A stretch of 64,000 nt of DNA from Streptomyces sp. NBRC 109706 (GCF_000974485.1 NZ_BBOM01000008.1:496001-560000), one strand, 5' to 3'; positions 51,072-60,100 are shown, counted from the first letter of the stretch. Program-made: numbers and translations. Notes: a model not told the origin generated them from the sequence alone.

Positions 51072-51911
51072 GTGTCAGCGACGCCTGGCCGCCAGCCCTC
51101 CGCCAAGGGGCCGCCCCCCTCGCCCGACGCGGGGGACGGCACCGCCGCGGAGCCCCCACCGCCCTACAGCCTCACCTCCGTGGACAACGCCCTGCGGCTG
51201 ATCCACGCCCTGGGGGAGCAGGGCGAACTCCGCGTCTACGAGGCCGCCGAGCTGCTGGGCGTCGCCCGATCGACCGCCCACCGGCTGCTGTCCACGCTCA
51301 CCTTCCGTGGCTTCGCCATCCGCGCCGGCGGCCATGTCTACCGCCCGGGGCCCGCGCTGGCCGACGCCGGACTGCGCGCCCTGGGCCGCCTCGACCTGCG
51401 GCAGGTCGCCAAACCCCACCTCAGGGCACTCTCCGAGGACACCGGGGAGACCGTCCACCTGGTGGTGCTCGAAGGAAACGGCGCCCGGTTCGTCGACGGC
51501 GTCGAGAGCGCCCAGCCGCTGCGGGTCGGGCTCCGGATCGGCATGGTCCTGCCGGCGCACTCCACCTCCGCCGGCAAGGCGATCCTCGCCGCCCTGCCGC
51601 CGGAACAGGTCCGCTCCCTCTATCCACGCGGGGTGCAGACCCTCACCGGCCGCACCCTGGCCAGCCTGGAGGACATCGAACGCCATCTCGCCACCGTCGC
51701 CCGCGTCGGCTACGCCACCAACCACGGCGAGAGCGCCGAGGACGTGTCGGCCGTCGGCGTGGTGATCCGCGACCACGCCCGCACCCCGATCGCCGCCATC
51801 GCCGTCGCCGCCCCCTCCGAGCGGCTGCTGCAACCCCGTATCCCGCTGATCGCCATCCGGATGCACCGCGCCGGCCTCGCCATCAGCGGCGACTACGTCA
51901 GCCCCCGCTGA
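51072..51911 (+). CDS. IclR family transcriptional regulator
   Basis: 279 aa from the GTG at 51072 with AGGAG inside the end of the preceding gene. The winged helix lies at residues ~40-100 (DNALRLIHALGEQGELRVYE, then LGVARSTAHRLLSTLTFRGF). The IclR effector domain follows (ETVHLVVLEGNGARFVDGVE, LPAHSTSAGKAILAALPPEQ). It opens with a Pro-rich disordered tail. IclR proteins respond to aromatic acids and often regulate divergent catabolic operons, so it probably controls both the hydroxylase and the SDR-to-isomerase run. Its 3' end overlaps the convergent lactone-oxidase gene by 14 bases. Confidence 0.92.
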   Translation: MSATPGRQPSAKGPPPSPDAGDGTAAEPPPPYSLTSVDNALRLIHALGEQGELRVYEAAELLGVARSTAHRLLSTLTFRGFAIRAGGHVYRPGPALADAGLRALGRLDLRQVAKPHLRALSEDTGETVHLVVLEGNGARFVDGVESAQPLRVGLRIGMVLPAHSTSAGKAILAALPPEQVRSLYPRGVQTLTGRTLASLEDIERHLATVARVGYATNHGESAEDVSAVGVVIRDHARTPIAAIAVAAPSERLLQPRIPLIAIRMHRAGLAISGDYVSPR

Positions 51912-53235
51912 CGCCCCGCGTCCCGACCGGTCCCAGAACCCGGTCGAGATAGGGGTTGGCGAAGACACCGGCCGGGTCGACCCGGTCGCGAACGGCACGG
52001 AAGTCGTCAAAACGCGGATAGCGGCCGCGCAGGGCCTCGGCGTCCAGCCAGTGCAGCTTGCCCCAGTGCGGCCGGCCGCCCACCGCGTCGGCGATCGCCG
52101 CGACCGCGCGGAAGTACCGCTCGTACGGCAGCCGGTGGTACTGGTGCACCGCCACATAGGCGGTGTCCCGCCGGTGGGCCGTCGAGAGCCAGATATCGTC
52201 GGCCGGCGCGAAGCGCACCTCCACCGGGAAGACGATCCGCTCCCCGCTGTCCGCCACCCAGTCGTGGATCGCCCGCACCACCTCCGTCACCGCCTCCCTG
52301 GGCACCGCGTACTCCATCTCGCGGAACACGACGCGGCGCGGCGAGACAAACACCCGGTGCGACTCCTGGCTGTAGGAGCGGGCGGACAGCGCCCGGCCGC
52401 TGAGCGCATTGAGCCGGGGTATCACCGCCGGCACCGCCGAGCCCAGCCGACAGACCGCCTCGAACAGCGTGTTGGACAGCAACTCGTCGTCGAACCAGGC
52501 CCTGGCCCGGCCCAGCGGCCGGGGCCGCTCGCCCGCCGGCAGCCGGTTGTTGCGCTTGGTGAGCGCGAGATCGGTGTGCGGAAACCAGTAGAACTCGAAG
52601 TGCTCGTTGTCCGCCAGGAGTTCGTCCAGACCGCCCAGCACGTCCGGCAGCCGCATCGGCCCCTCGGCGGCGTGCAGGACAAACGCCGGCTCGCACTGGA
52701 GAGTGACGCTCGCGATGACCCCCAGCGCGCCGAGCCCGACCCGGGCGGCGGCGAACAGCTCCGGCCGCTCCTCCGCCGAGCACCGCACCACCGAACCGTC
52801 GGCCAGCACCAGTTCCAGCGCCCGCACCTGCGCCGCCAGCGCGCCCGAACGCGCCCCCGTGCCATGAGTGCCGGTGGAGATCGCCCCCGACACCGTCTGC
52901 CGGTCGATATCGCCCAGGTTCGTCATGGCCAGACCGTGCGCGGCCAGCACGGAGTTCAGCCGGTGCAGCGGCATCCCCGCCTCGACGGTGACCAGCCCCG
53001 ATCGTCCGTCGATCCGCACCGGCGCGTCCAGCGCGTCCATCCGCAGCAGCACCCCGTCGGTCACCGCCACCCCCGTGAACGAGTGCCCGCTGCCCGCCGC
53101 CTTGACCCGCAGCCCCGCACCGACGGCCCGCCGCACCGCGTCGGACAACTCCTCGACCGAGCCGGGACGTTCCACCCGCGCCGGGCGCGCGCTCACCGTC
53201 CCCGACCAGTTCCGCCACGCGATCGCAGCCGCCAT
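51898..53235 (-). CDS. VAO-type sugar-1,4-lactone / alditol oxidase
   Basis: 445 aa from the ATG at 53235. The FAD-binding PCMH domain (residues ~10-175) holds the GSGHSFTGVAVTDG motif, whose His carries covalent FAD in characterised AldO/ALO enzymes, and ISTGTHGTGARSGAL. The ALO-type substrate domain follows (VEVRFAPADDIWLS, RPHWGKLHWLDAEALRGRYP). It oxidises D-arabinono- or gulono-lactones, or alditols, with O2 giving H2O2. A longer start at 53280 lacks family similarity in its first 15 residues. It is divergent from a PLP fold III aldolase gene, a pairing I recall from other Streptomyces. Confidence 0.9.
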   Translation of the reverse strand: MAAAIAWRNWSGTVSARPARVERPGSVEELSDAVRRAVGAGLRVKAAGSGHSFTGVAVTDGVLLRMDALDAPVRIDGRSGLVTVEAGMPLHRLNSVLAAHGLAMTNLGDIDRQTVSGAISTGTHGTGARSGALAAQVRALELVLADGSVVRCSAEERPELFAAARVGLGALGVIASVTLQCEPAFVLHAAEGPMRLPDVLGGLDELLADNEHFEFYWFPHTDLALTKRNNRLPAGERPRPLGRARAWFDDELLSNTLFEAVCRLGSAVPAVIPRLNALSGRALSARSYSQESHRVFVSPRRVVFREMEYAVPREAVTEVVRAIHDWVADSGERIVFPVEVRFAPADDIWLSTAHRRDTAYVAVHQYHRLPYERYFRAVAAIADAVGGRPHWGKLHWLDAEALRGRYPRFDDFRAVRDRVDPAGVFANPYLDRVLGPVGTRGVSGG

Positions 53236-53285
53236 CTCCCGCTCCCTCTCGAATGTCCCGCGCCGCACCGGGGGTTCCACCCGGC

Positions 53286-53307
53286 CCCGACACCGTTACG
53301 GTGGTCG
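53286..53307. promoter_or_regulatory. Imperfect palindrome between divergent oxidase and aldolase genes
   Basis: CCGACACCG and CGGTGGTCGG pair around TTA with a one-base slip. It lies between the starts at 53235 (minus) and 53356 (plus), so it is a possible shared operator. Confidence 0.35.
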
Positions 53308-53355
53308 GCACCCGGCCGGACCGCTGTCGATGGCCGGAGACGATCGGAGGCCCAG

Positions 53356-54594
53356 GTGAGCGCACCCGTCAATATGCCGCAGGGGACCGTCGCTGACGAG
53401 ACCCGGGAACGGCTGGAACGCGCCACGGCCGCCCTCGAACCGCCGTTCGCCGTCGTCGATCTGGCCGCCTACGACGCCAACGCCGCCGACCTCGCCCACC
53501 GCGCGCTCGGCAAACCGATCCGGCTGGCCAGCAAATCGCTGCGCTGCCGCGCCCTGACCGAACGCGTCCTGAACCGACGCGGCTTCCGGGGTGTCCTCGC
53601 CTTCACCCTGCCCGAGGCCAACTGGCTCGCCGCCGACCCCGAGACCGGCATCGACGACGTGGTCGTCGGCTACCCCACGGCCGACCGCGCCGCCCTGCGT
53701 CGCCTCGCCGACGACGAACTGCTGGCCCGCCGGATCACGCTGATGGTCGACTCCGTCGAACACCTGGCCTTCCTCCGCGAGGCCGCCCACCCCTCCGCCA
53801 CCCGTCCGCTGCGGCTCTGCCTCGAACTCGACGCCGCACTGCGCCTGTTCGGCGACCGCGTCCATATCGGCGCCCGCCGTTCCCCCGTCCGCACCCCCGC
53901 CGCCGCCCTCTCCCTGGCCCGCGCGATCGCCGACACCCCCGAGTTCCGGCTCGTCGGCCTGATGGCCTACGAATCCCAGACGGCCGGCGTCGGCAACGCC
54001 CCACCCGGCGCCCCCCTGCGCGGCCTCGCCGTCCGCGCGATGCAGCACGCCTCGGGGGCGGAACTCCGCGAACGCCGAGCCGAAGTGGTCGCCGCCGTCC
54101 GCGCGGTCGCCGACCTCGAATTCGTCAACGGCGGCGGCACCGGCAGCGTCGAACGAACGGCCGCCGAGCCGGCCGTGACGGAGATCGCCGCCGGCTCCGG
54201 CCTCTACGGCCCCGCCCTCTTCGACGCCTACCGCGCGTTCCGGCCGCGCCCCGCCGCCTACTTCGCACTGCCCGTGGTGCGCCGCCCCGCGCCCGAGGTC
54301 GCCACCGTCCTCGGCGGCGGCTGGACCGCGTCGGGCCCTCCCGGCCCCGACCGCCTCCCCCTCCCCGTCTTCCCCGCCGGCCTCCGCTTCCGCGCCACGG
54401 AGGGCGCCGGCGAGGTCCAAACCCCCCTGCTCGGCGACGCCGCCCGCCGACTGCGCATCGGCGACCGCGTCTGGTTCCGCCACGCCAAGGCGGGCGAACT
54501 GGCCGACCACGTCCGGACCTTCCACCTGGTGGACGGCGACCACGTCGTCGCCGAGGCCCCCACCTACCGGGGCGAGGGCCACGCCTTCCTCTGA
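53356..54594 (+). CDS. PLP fold III amino-acid deaminase/aldolase
   Basis: 412 aa from the GTG at 53356 with GGAGG 5 bases upstream. Alanine-racemase-like N-terminal TIM barrel: the PLP Lys is in RLASKSLRCRAL, and phosphate and ring contacts are near VNGGGTGSVERT and EIAAGSGLYGP. The C-terminal beta domain (VWFRHAKAGELADHV) supplies the metal His residues seen in D-threonine aldolase/D-serine dehydratase relatives. It probably cleaves or deaminates a beta-hydroxy D-amino acid. It is divergent from the FAD lactone oxidase, but no metabolic link is obvious. Confidence 0.88.
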   Translation: MSAPVNMPQGTVADETRERLERATAALEPPFAVVDLAAYDANAADLAHRALGKPIRLASKSLRCRALTERVLNRRGFRGVLAFTLPEANWLAADPETGIDDVVVGYPTADRAALRRLADDELLARRITLMVDSVEHLAFLREAAHPSATRPLRLCLELDAALRLFGDRVHIGARRSPVRTPAAALSLARAIADTPEFRLVGLMAYESQTAGVGNAPPGAPLRGLAVRAMQHASGAELRERRAEVVAAVRAVADLEFVNGGGTGSVERTAAEPAVTEIAAGSGLYGPALFDAYRAFRPRPAAYFALPVVRRPAPEVATVLGGGWTASGPPGPDRLPLPVFPAGLRFRATEGAGEVQTPLLGDAARRLRIGDRVWFRHAKAGELADHVRTFHLVDGDHVVAEAPTYRGEGHAFL

Positions 54595-54628
54595 CCCCCG
54601 CCCGATGCTCCGAAATGGGGCAATGTTC

Positions 54629-55396
54629 TTACTGGTCCGAAGACGGCTCGGGTGGCGGCTGGTTGAAGGACCGCATGGTGGCGCGCGATGTGGAGGCATC
54701 CTGGAAAATCAGATCCCAGGGGCCGGTGTTCACATCGAATTCCTTACCGAATCCGATCCACTTTCCGGACATCCTGCGCCCCGTCGGATCGACCAGAAGC
54801 TGTATGGCGCCGTGGTATCGGGCGCCGGAGTAGTAGCTTTCCGTGGACGTCTGTTCCGACCAGGTGCCGGTGACCACCCCGCCGTCCACCTTGAGGTCGA
54901 TCGACAACGTGGAGTCCGAAGAGTCCGGAAGGCTCCGGACCGTCAACGCGTCGCCATGCTGGAGCACGACAACGTAGTGCTGCCCGACGTACCGCCTGTC
55001 GCGGCCCGAGCTGAAGTACTCGTAACGGGACAGCCAGATCCCGGAGAAGTTCCCGCGCACCTGTGCCGTGGAGGACTGAGGAGCCGACCTCGGCAGGATG
55101 GCCTGGGGCTGCGCCTCGGGACTCTCCACATCGTGACCGCCTCGCCCGTCGTCGCTGATCCGCGCGAGCGGCACGGGTGTTGCGAACCCCAGGGCCTCGA
55201 TGGGCGCGCCCGTTACCTTCTCCAGCGCCCGGGCGTGCAGCGGGCGGGGTGTCCGAATGTCGCCCGCCTCCCAGCGCTGAACCAGCCGCTTGGAAGCCCC
55301 CGGCGCCCCCGCGTCCCGCAGAGCCCGCGCCAGGTCGTCCTGACTCATCAGAAGGCCCATCCGGACCGCCTTCAGCGCTGCGTTCGGTGTGCTCAT
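54629..55396 (-). CDS. XRE-type regulator with C-terminal beta-barrel domain
   Basis: 255 aa from the ATG at 55396. The N-terminal helix-turn-helix is residues ~3-70 (AALKAVRMGLLMSQDDLARA, then GASKRLVQRWEAGDIRTPRP). A linker of ~35 residues follows. The C-terminal ~145 residues (GNFSGIWLSRYEYFSSGRDR, LDLTV-type strands, GRRMSGKWIGFGKEFDVNTG) look like a small lipocalin-like barrel repeated in many Streptomyces HTH proteins, function unknown. It faces five small genes across a TGACGTC array and is the likely regulator of both directions. Codon use is less GC3-biased than in neighbouring genes. Confidence 0.82.
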   Translation of the reverse strand: MSTPNAALKAVRMGLLMSQDDLARALRDAGAPGASKRLVQRWEAGDIRTPRPLHARALEKVTGAPIEALGFATPVPLARISDDGRGGHDVESPEAQPQAILPRSAPQSSTAQVRGNFSGIWLSRYEYFSSGRDRRYVGQHYVVVLQHGDALTVRSLPDSSDSTLSIDLKVDGGVVTGTWSEQTSTESYYSGARYHGAIQLLVDPTGRRMSGKWIGFGKEFDVNTGPWDLIFQDASTSRATMRSFNQPPPEPSSDQ

Positions 55397-55426
55397 ACGA
55401 GAACGATAGCCACAACGGGCGTCCAA

Positions 55427-55467
55427 TGACACCTAAATGACGTCTTTGATGACGTCGAAATGACGTC
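55427..55467. repeat. TGACGTC operator array, about one helical turn apart
   Basis: TGACGTC occurs at 55438-55444, 55450-55456 and 55461-55467, with a half-site TGAC at 55427-55430. Spacings are 11-12 bases, so all copies face the same side of the helix. GACGTC itself is a palindrome. The array begins 31 bases upstream of the XRE start and ends 122 bases upstream of the 55-aa gene, in an AT-richer stretch. Likely a cooperative binding site for the XRE protein. Confidence 0.7.
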
Positions 55468-55588
55468 CTACAAGACGCCGCGGGGACCGCATCCGCGCAG
55501 CCACTCTGTGTAGTGCCTCGCCATCGGTGGAGGCGACCAACCAGCCAGCAGACCGATCAGCACAGAGAAACGAGTTGGTGAGACGCGC

Positions 55589-55756
55589 ATGACGCTCCCT
55601 CAAGAAGCCGATCCGCCACCCGGTGACCAGCCGGATGTTGACGACGAGCAGTTGGAGTCGGTGGCTGATCCGCATGCCGTGCTGTTGGCTCGGCTGCGGG
55701 CGCGGAACGCGGCCAGTGAGGTCAACTACAGGGTGAAGAGTGGTGAGTTGCCGTGA
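55589..55756 (+). CDS. 55-aa small acidic protein
   Basis: ATG at 55589, preceded by GGTGAGACG, a weak ribosome site. The product is Asp/Glu/Pro-rich at the start (MTLPQEADPPPGDQPDVDDE) and ends in a helical LLARLRARNAASEVNYRVKS. The last codons overlap the next gene's GTG by 4 bases, which supports translation. Similar short ORFs upstream of CxxC proteins occur in Streptomyces, but I cannot name a family. No Cys, no membrane span. It may be a subunit or an antitoxin-like partner. Confidence 0.6.
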   Translation: MTLPQEADPPPGDQPDVDDEQLESVADPHAVLLARLRARNAASEVNYRVKSGELP

Positions 55757-55962
55757 TGGTTGGGGAGCTCGCCGTGGATGTGGACGCGGGCGCTTCGTTT
55801 GTTATGGAGTGTTCCGTGTGTGGGGGGTTCGGGCCGAGGGGGGAGGACGCGGAGGACGGTGCGGAGTGGGCCGTCTCGCACCTCGGCCTGCACCCCGGGC
55901 ACCGGGTCTATCGGGAGCATGTCACGCGGGTCTACCGGTTCGAGGCCGGTGAGGCGGCGTGA
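55753..55962 (+). CDS. Small CxxC zinc-ribbon-like protein (DUF7848-like)
   Basis: 69 aa from a GTG at 55753 overlapping the previous stop. VMECSVCGGFGP gives a CxxC knuckle, followed by AVSHLGLHPGHRVYREH with His residues spaced H-x4-P-x-H. The arrangement matches the downstream 123-aa protein, so the two are paralogues. It is reminiscent of small Streptomyces proteins annotated DUF7848. Zn binding and a role in nucleic-acid or protein binding are guesses. Overlaps the next start by 4 bases. Confidence 0.68.
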   Translation: MMVGELAVDVDAGASFVMECSVCGGFGPRGEDAEDGAEWAVSHLGLHPGHRVYREHVTRVYRFEAGEAA

Positions 55963-56330
55963 GCGGCGACGCGATCATCCGGAGTGCCGACTGGGTGCTC
56001 ACCGACGAGCACGGGGCCGGCGCGCCCGAGGGGATCTTCGGCGTGGAGTGCCTGACCTGCGAGGCCCGCTCCCCGCTCTTCGACAACGATCAACAGCCCG
56101 TTGCCGTGTGGGCGATCCACCATGTCCAGGAACAGCCCGAGCACGACCTGTTCCTCGCCCGGGCGGAGAAGCACTGGCGGGCGGTGCGACGGCGGCATGA
56201 GGACGAGGACCCGCCGCACCCGCCCGCCGGGACGGCCGCCGGCTTTCTGGACCGCGCGTTCGGGCCCACCTTCGTCGGGCTGATGTGCCTGATCACGGCA
56301 CTCTCCGGCTACCTCATGGCCCCCAACTAG
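55959..56330 (+). CDS. CxxC protein with C-terminal membrane anchor (DUF7848-like)
   Basis: 123 aa from a GTG at 55959. The N-terminal part repeats the preceding protein's plan: VECLTCEARSPLF as CxxC, then WAIHHVQEQPEHDLF as the His segment and EKHWRAV. A Pro/acidic linker (RRHEDEDPPHPPAG) leads to one C-terminal hydrophobic span, FGPTFVGLMCLITALSGYLM. So this copy would be tail-anchored with the zinc-ribbon part in the cytoplasm. It is the only membrane protein of this small-gene cassette. Confidence 0.7.
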   Translation: MSGDAIIRSADWVLTDEHGAGAPEGIFGVECLTCEARSPLFDNDQQPVAVWAIHHVQEQPEHDLFLARAEKHWRAVRRRHEDEDPPHPPAGTAAGFLDRAFGPTFVGLMCLITALSGYLMAPN

Positions 56331-56351
56331 ACCGCTGGGACAGGTCACTTC

Positions 56352-56789
56352 ATGAGCACAACTCTGCCCATTTCCTTCAGCGTGCTGTCGACCACCCTGG
56401 ACGGGCACCTCCTGATGGTGCAGGGCCGGGACGGCTGGGTCCTACCCTCCGGCACGGTGCCGCCGGGGCGCTGCATCGTCCTCACCGCACGCGAGACCTT
56501 CCGTGAGGCCACCGGCTACGACCGCCCCGTCAGCGAGGCGTATGCCGTCACCGTCGTCACCGACCACACCGGCACCCCCACCTCCCTCGCCTACGTCCTG
56601 GACGGCGGCCAACTGCCCAACCTGCCACGCGACGCCAACAAATACCTCCCACCCGGCGCCGGTTGGCTCCCCCTCGCCGAACTCCACGAACCCACCCCCG
56701 TCATCCACCACGCCCTGGTCGCCGCCACCCGACGACACAGACTCCCCATCCTCATCAACGGCTCCCGACCCGACGCCGCCTACATCTGA
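56352..56789 (+). CDS. NUDIX-like protein with degenerate NUDIX box
   Basis: 145 aa. The fold and box position fit NUDIX hydrolases (VLSTTLDGHLLMVQGRDGWV, LPSGTVPPGR, ARETFREATGYD). The NUDIX signature is incomplete, however. The Glu expected after the opening Gly segment is replaced, and the REUXEE core reads RETFRE, leaving one of the two metal Glu. It may bind rather than hydrolyse nucleotides, or have changed metal use. It follows the anchored CxxC gene by 21 bases and is 17 bases ahead of a second NUDIX-like gene. Confidence 0.75.
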   Translation: MSTTLPISFSVLSTTLDGHLLMVQGRDGWVLPSGTVPPGRCIVLTARETFREATGYDRPVSEAYAVTVVTDHTGTPTSLAYVLDGGQLPNLPRDANKYLPPGAGWLPLAELHEPTPVIHHALVAATRRHRLPILINGSRPDAAYI

Positions 56790-56806
56790 CAAAGAGAGAC
56801 AACCCC

Positions 56807-57181
56807 ATGACGAACACCCAGGTCCTCGTGCTGGCCACCACCCGCAACGGCTACGTCCTCCTCGCCGACGACCGACTCCCCGGCGCCCCCGTCCCCCACC
56901 ACGGCGACCTCGCCCTCACCGGACGACTGGCCCTGGCCGGCCAGACCGGACTCCTCGCCGACATCACCCACGCCTGGACCGTGCGTCCCACCGGCACCGA
57001 CAACACCGGCGAACTGTGGATCCTCGACGGCGGAACCTACAACACCGTCCCCGACACCACCGAGGACACCAACCCCAACGCCCGCTGGGCCCCCCTCACC
57101 ACCTTCGCCCAGGACCCGGCCATCCGGGAGGCGCTGGACGCCAGGGACGCGGGGACCAGCATTCGGGTCCCCGCGTCCTGA
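56807..57181 (+). CDS. NUDIX-fold-like companion lacking the NUDIX box
   Basis: 124 aa from the ATG at 56807 (AAAGAGAG ribosome site upstream). It aligns by eye with the preceding NUDIX-like protein: VLVLATTRNGYVLLADDRLP at the start, a central TGRLALAGQTGLLADITHAW where the NUDIX helix should be, and GELWILDGGTYN with ARWAPLTTF at the end. The box residues are absent, so it is probably a non-catalytic paralogue or partner subunit. The stop is only 10 bases from the convergent NRPS gene end, with no obvious terminator between. Confidence 0.65.
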   Translation: MTNTQVLVLATTRNGYVLLADDRLPGAPVPHHGDLALTGRLALAGQTGLLADITHAWTVRPTGTDNTGELWILDGGTYNTVPDTTEDTNPNARWAPLTTFAQDPAIREALDARDAGTSIRVPAS

Positions 57182-57191
57182 TCGGCGGCTG

Positions 57192-60100
57192 TCAGTGGGG
57201 GGCGTCCTCGGCGAGTGCTGCTTCGAGTTCGGCTCGGAGCAGTGCCACGTACTCGGCGGCCCAGGACTCGATCGTCTCGCGGTTCCAGAGGTCGGCCGAG
57301 TACTCCACGGCTCCCTTCAGGATGTCGTCGATCGGGCTCAGGATCAGGATGAACTCCGCCCGGGAGGCGGCCGGGGCGATGTCGTCCACGGTCGTGGTCA
57401 CCCCTGGCAGGTCGATCCCGGTGTCGAGTGAACTCTCGTAGGCGAGGCCGATCGGCAGGGTCTCCGGCATGGTCACGCCCCGGCGTTCCCGCAGGGCGGG
57501 GGCCACTCGGCGGGGTTGCATGGCGTGTTCCATGCTCAGGATGGCGGCGCGGCCGACGCGGTCGGTCAACGCGGTGAACGAGCCCTCTCGGGCGTCGCGC
57601 ACCCGCAGGGCGAAGGCGCTGGCTGTGCAGCCCACCAGTGATTCGAACGTGTGGTTGACCCGGCCGGCGTAGGAGACGTTCAGCAGCACGTCCGACTGCT
57701 TGGCCTTCTCGGTCAGCAGTCGGCCGAGCGCGGCCGCCGTCACCACGAAGGGGGTGGTGGCCCGCCGGGCGGCCAGCCGTTCCACCTGCGCGCGGACCTC
57801 GGCGGGGACTATGAACTCGACGATGCCGCCCCGGCCGCTGAGGGCCTTCGGCCTGGGCCGGTCCAGCGGCAGGTCCGGAACAAAGGGGGCGTCGGCCAAC
57901 TCCTCCAGCCAGTACTCGGTGCGGCGTGGACTCGTCGCCCGGATGTGTTCGGCCTGCCAGCGTGCGTACTCCACCGGTTGCGCAAGCTGGGGCGGCAGTC
58001 CGTGGTCCTTCGTGCCGGCGGCGGCCGCGCGGTAGAGCGTGGCGAGGTCCTTCAGCAGCACGCTCACTCCCCACCCGTCGCAGGTGCAGTGGTGCAGCAC
58101 CAGCAGCAGGACCCACCTGGCGGGGCCGAGGCGCAGCAGCTGGGGGGCGATGACCCGCCCTTCGAGCGGGTCGAGCGGGGTGTCGGCGGCCGTCAGGGCG
58201 AGGCGCCGCACCTCGGCCGCCTGCTCCGCCGCCGGCAGCGAGGCGAGGTCGAGGAGGGGCACCTCCAGGGGTTCCGGTTCCAGCACCTCCTGCCGCCAGG
58301 AGCCGGCGTCGGTGTCGTCCCGCACCAGCCGGGTGCGCAGCGCCTCATGACGGACCGTCAGTTCGCTGAGCGCGGTGCGCAGCGCCTCGGGGTCCAACTC
58401 GCCGTCCAGGGTGAGCTGTAGCGCCACATTGAGGACCTGGGGCTTGCCGTGCCGGGAGTGGAGGGTGGCGAACCTGCCCTGCTGTTCGCTGACCGGCCCC
58501 TCCCGTTCCACCCGCCTGGAACGTGCGGGCCCGGTGTCGGTCAGGAACTCCGTCACCGCCCGCAGCGTGGGTTCCTGGTAGAGGTGGGAGAGCGGATACT
58601 CGACGCCGAACTCCTCCCGGAAGCGGTTGACCAGGCGCATCGCCGTGATCGAGTGCCCGCCCAGATCGAAGAGCGAGACGTCGGGGTCGATCGCCGAGGG
58701 GTCGAGATCGAACTCGGCCGCCCACAACTCCCGCAGCCGGGCGTGGTGTTGCCGCGCCGGGGCGGCCGGCTGGTCCAGGGAGACGCGGAGAGTGGCCGGC
58801 GGGAGCTGTGCCCGGTCCAGCTTGCCGTTGGCCGTCAGCGGGAGTTCGTCGAGGACGGCCCAGGCGCGCGGCACCAGGTACTCGGGTAGCCGGTCGGCCA
58901 GCTGGCGTGCCAACTGGCCGGCCCAGGCCCGCCGTTCGCCGTCGTCGACGGGGGCGACGGGGGCGACGGGGGCGATGGGGACGGCATAGGCGTCCAGAAC
59001 GGTCTCGCCGCTCTCCCTCTGCCGGCCCACCACGGCGGCCCGGCGCACCCCGTCCAGGCGGCCGATGACCTGGGCCACCTCCTCCGGCTCGACCCGGAAG
59101 CCACGGATCTTCACCTGATCGTCGGTTCGGCCGACAAAGACGAGTCGGCCGTCCGTGGTCCAGCGCACCAGATCGCCGGTCCGGTAGTAACGGGATCCGG
59201 TTTCGGTCGTGAAGCGTTCCGCCGTGAGATCGGGCCTGTGCAGATAGCCCGCCGCCAACCCGGGCCCTGAGACCAGCAGTTCGCCGACGGCGCCGACGCG
59301 GACCGGCTTGTTCGACTCGTCCACCACGCGCACCCGGGCGTTGTCCGCCGGTCGTCCGAGCGCGATCGGCTCCTCGGCGGCGTCGTCCCGGTGCGGCGTC
59401 ACCGCCCCGCCGAGGCAGAGCACCGTCACCTCGGTCGGGCCATAGACGTTGACCGTCTCGTAGCCGGCCTCGGGCCTGGGCCGTACCCGCATCGCCTCGC
59501 CGCCCAACAGCAGGTGGCGCAGTGGGGGTTGGTCCGCCACCGGCAGTCGGAGCAGCTGCTCGCCGAGTGCCGTCGGCAGGATGCTGAACGCGATCTTCCG
59601 CTCCGTGTACCAGCGGGCCAGCGCGAGCGGATCCCTGCGGACGGTCTCCCCGGCGAGGACCAGCGTTCCGCCGGCCGTCAGCGCGGGCCAGATCTCCAGC
59701 AGGGAGGCGTCGAAGCTCTGGCCGCAGACCACGGCGCTCCGGTCGTCGGCGGTGAACGCGAAACGCCGGTGGTGCCAGGCGCAGAGGTCGACGAGGCCCC
59801 GGTGGGTGAGCACCACGCCCTTGGGCACCCCGGTGCTGCCCGAGGTGTAGATGACGGAGGCCGGGGAGTCGCCGTCCGTTCCGTCGGCCGGCGGCCGGGC
59901 GCCTGCGGCGGGGGCGGGTGCGTCGGGTGCCAGCACGGGCACCGAGGCGGGCAGCCGCAGCGCGGCGGCGCCGGCCGGGTCGCTGATCACCGCACGTGCC
60001 TGGCTCTCCGCGATCACCTGGGCCGCGCGGGCGGTGCCGAGCGACGGGTCGAGCGGCACATAGGCGGCGCCGGCCTTCAGCACCGCGAGGAGCGCCACGA

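Noticed and set aside
55427..55467. TGACGTC array read as a replication origin or CRISPR repeats
   Set aside because: Units are only 7 bases with 4-5-base gaps, no Rep or Cas genes, and a regulator gene starts 31 bases away; an operator array is simpler.
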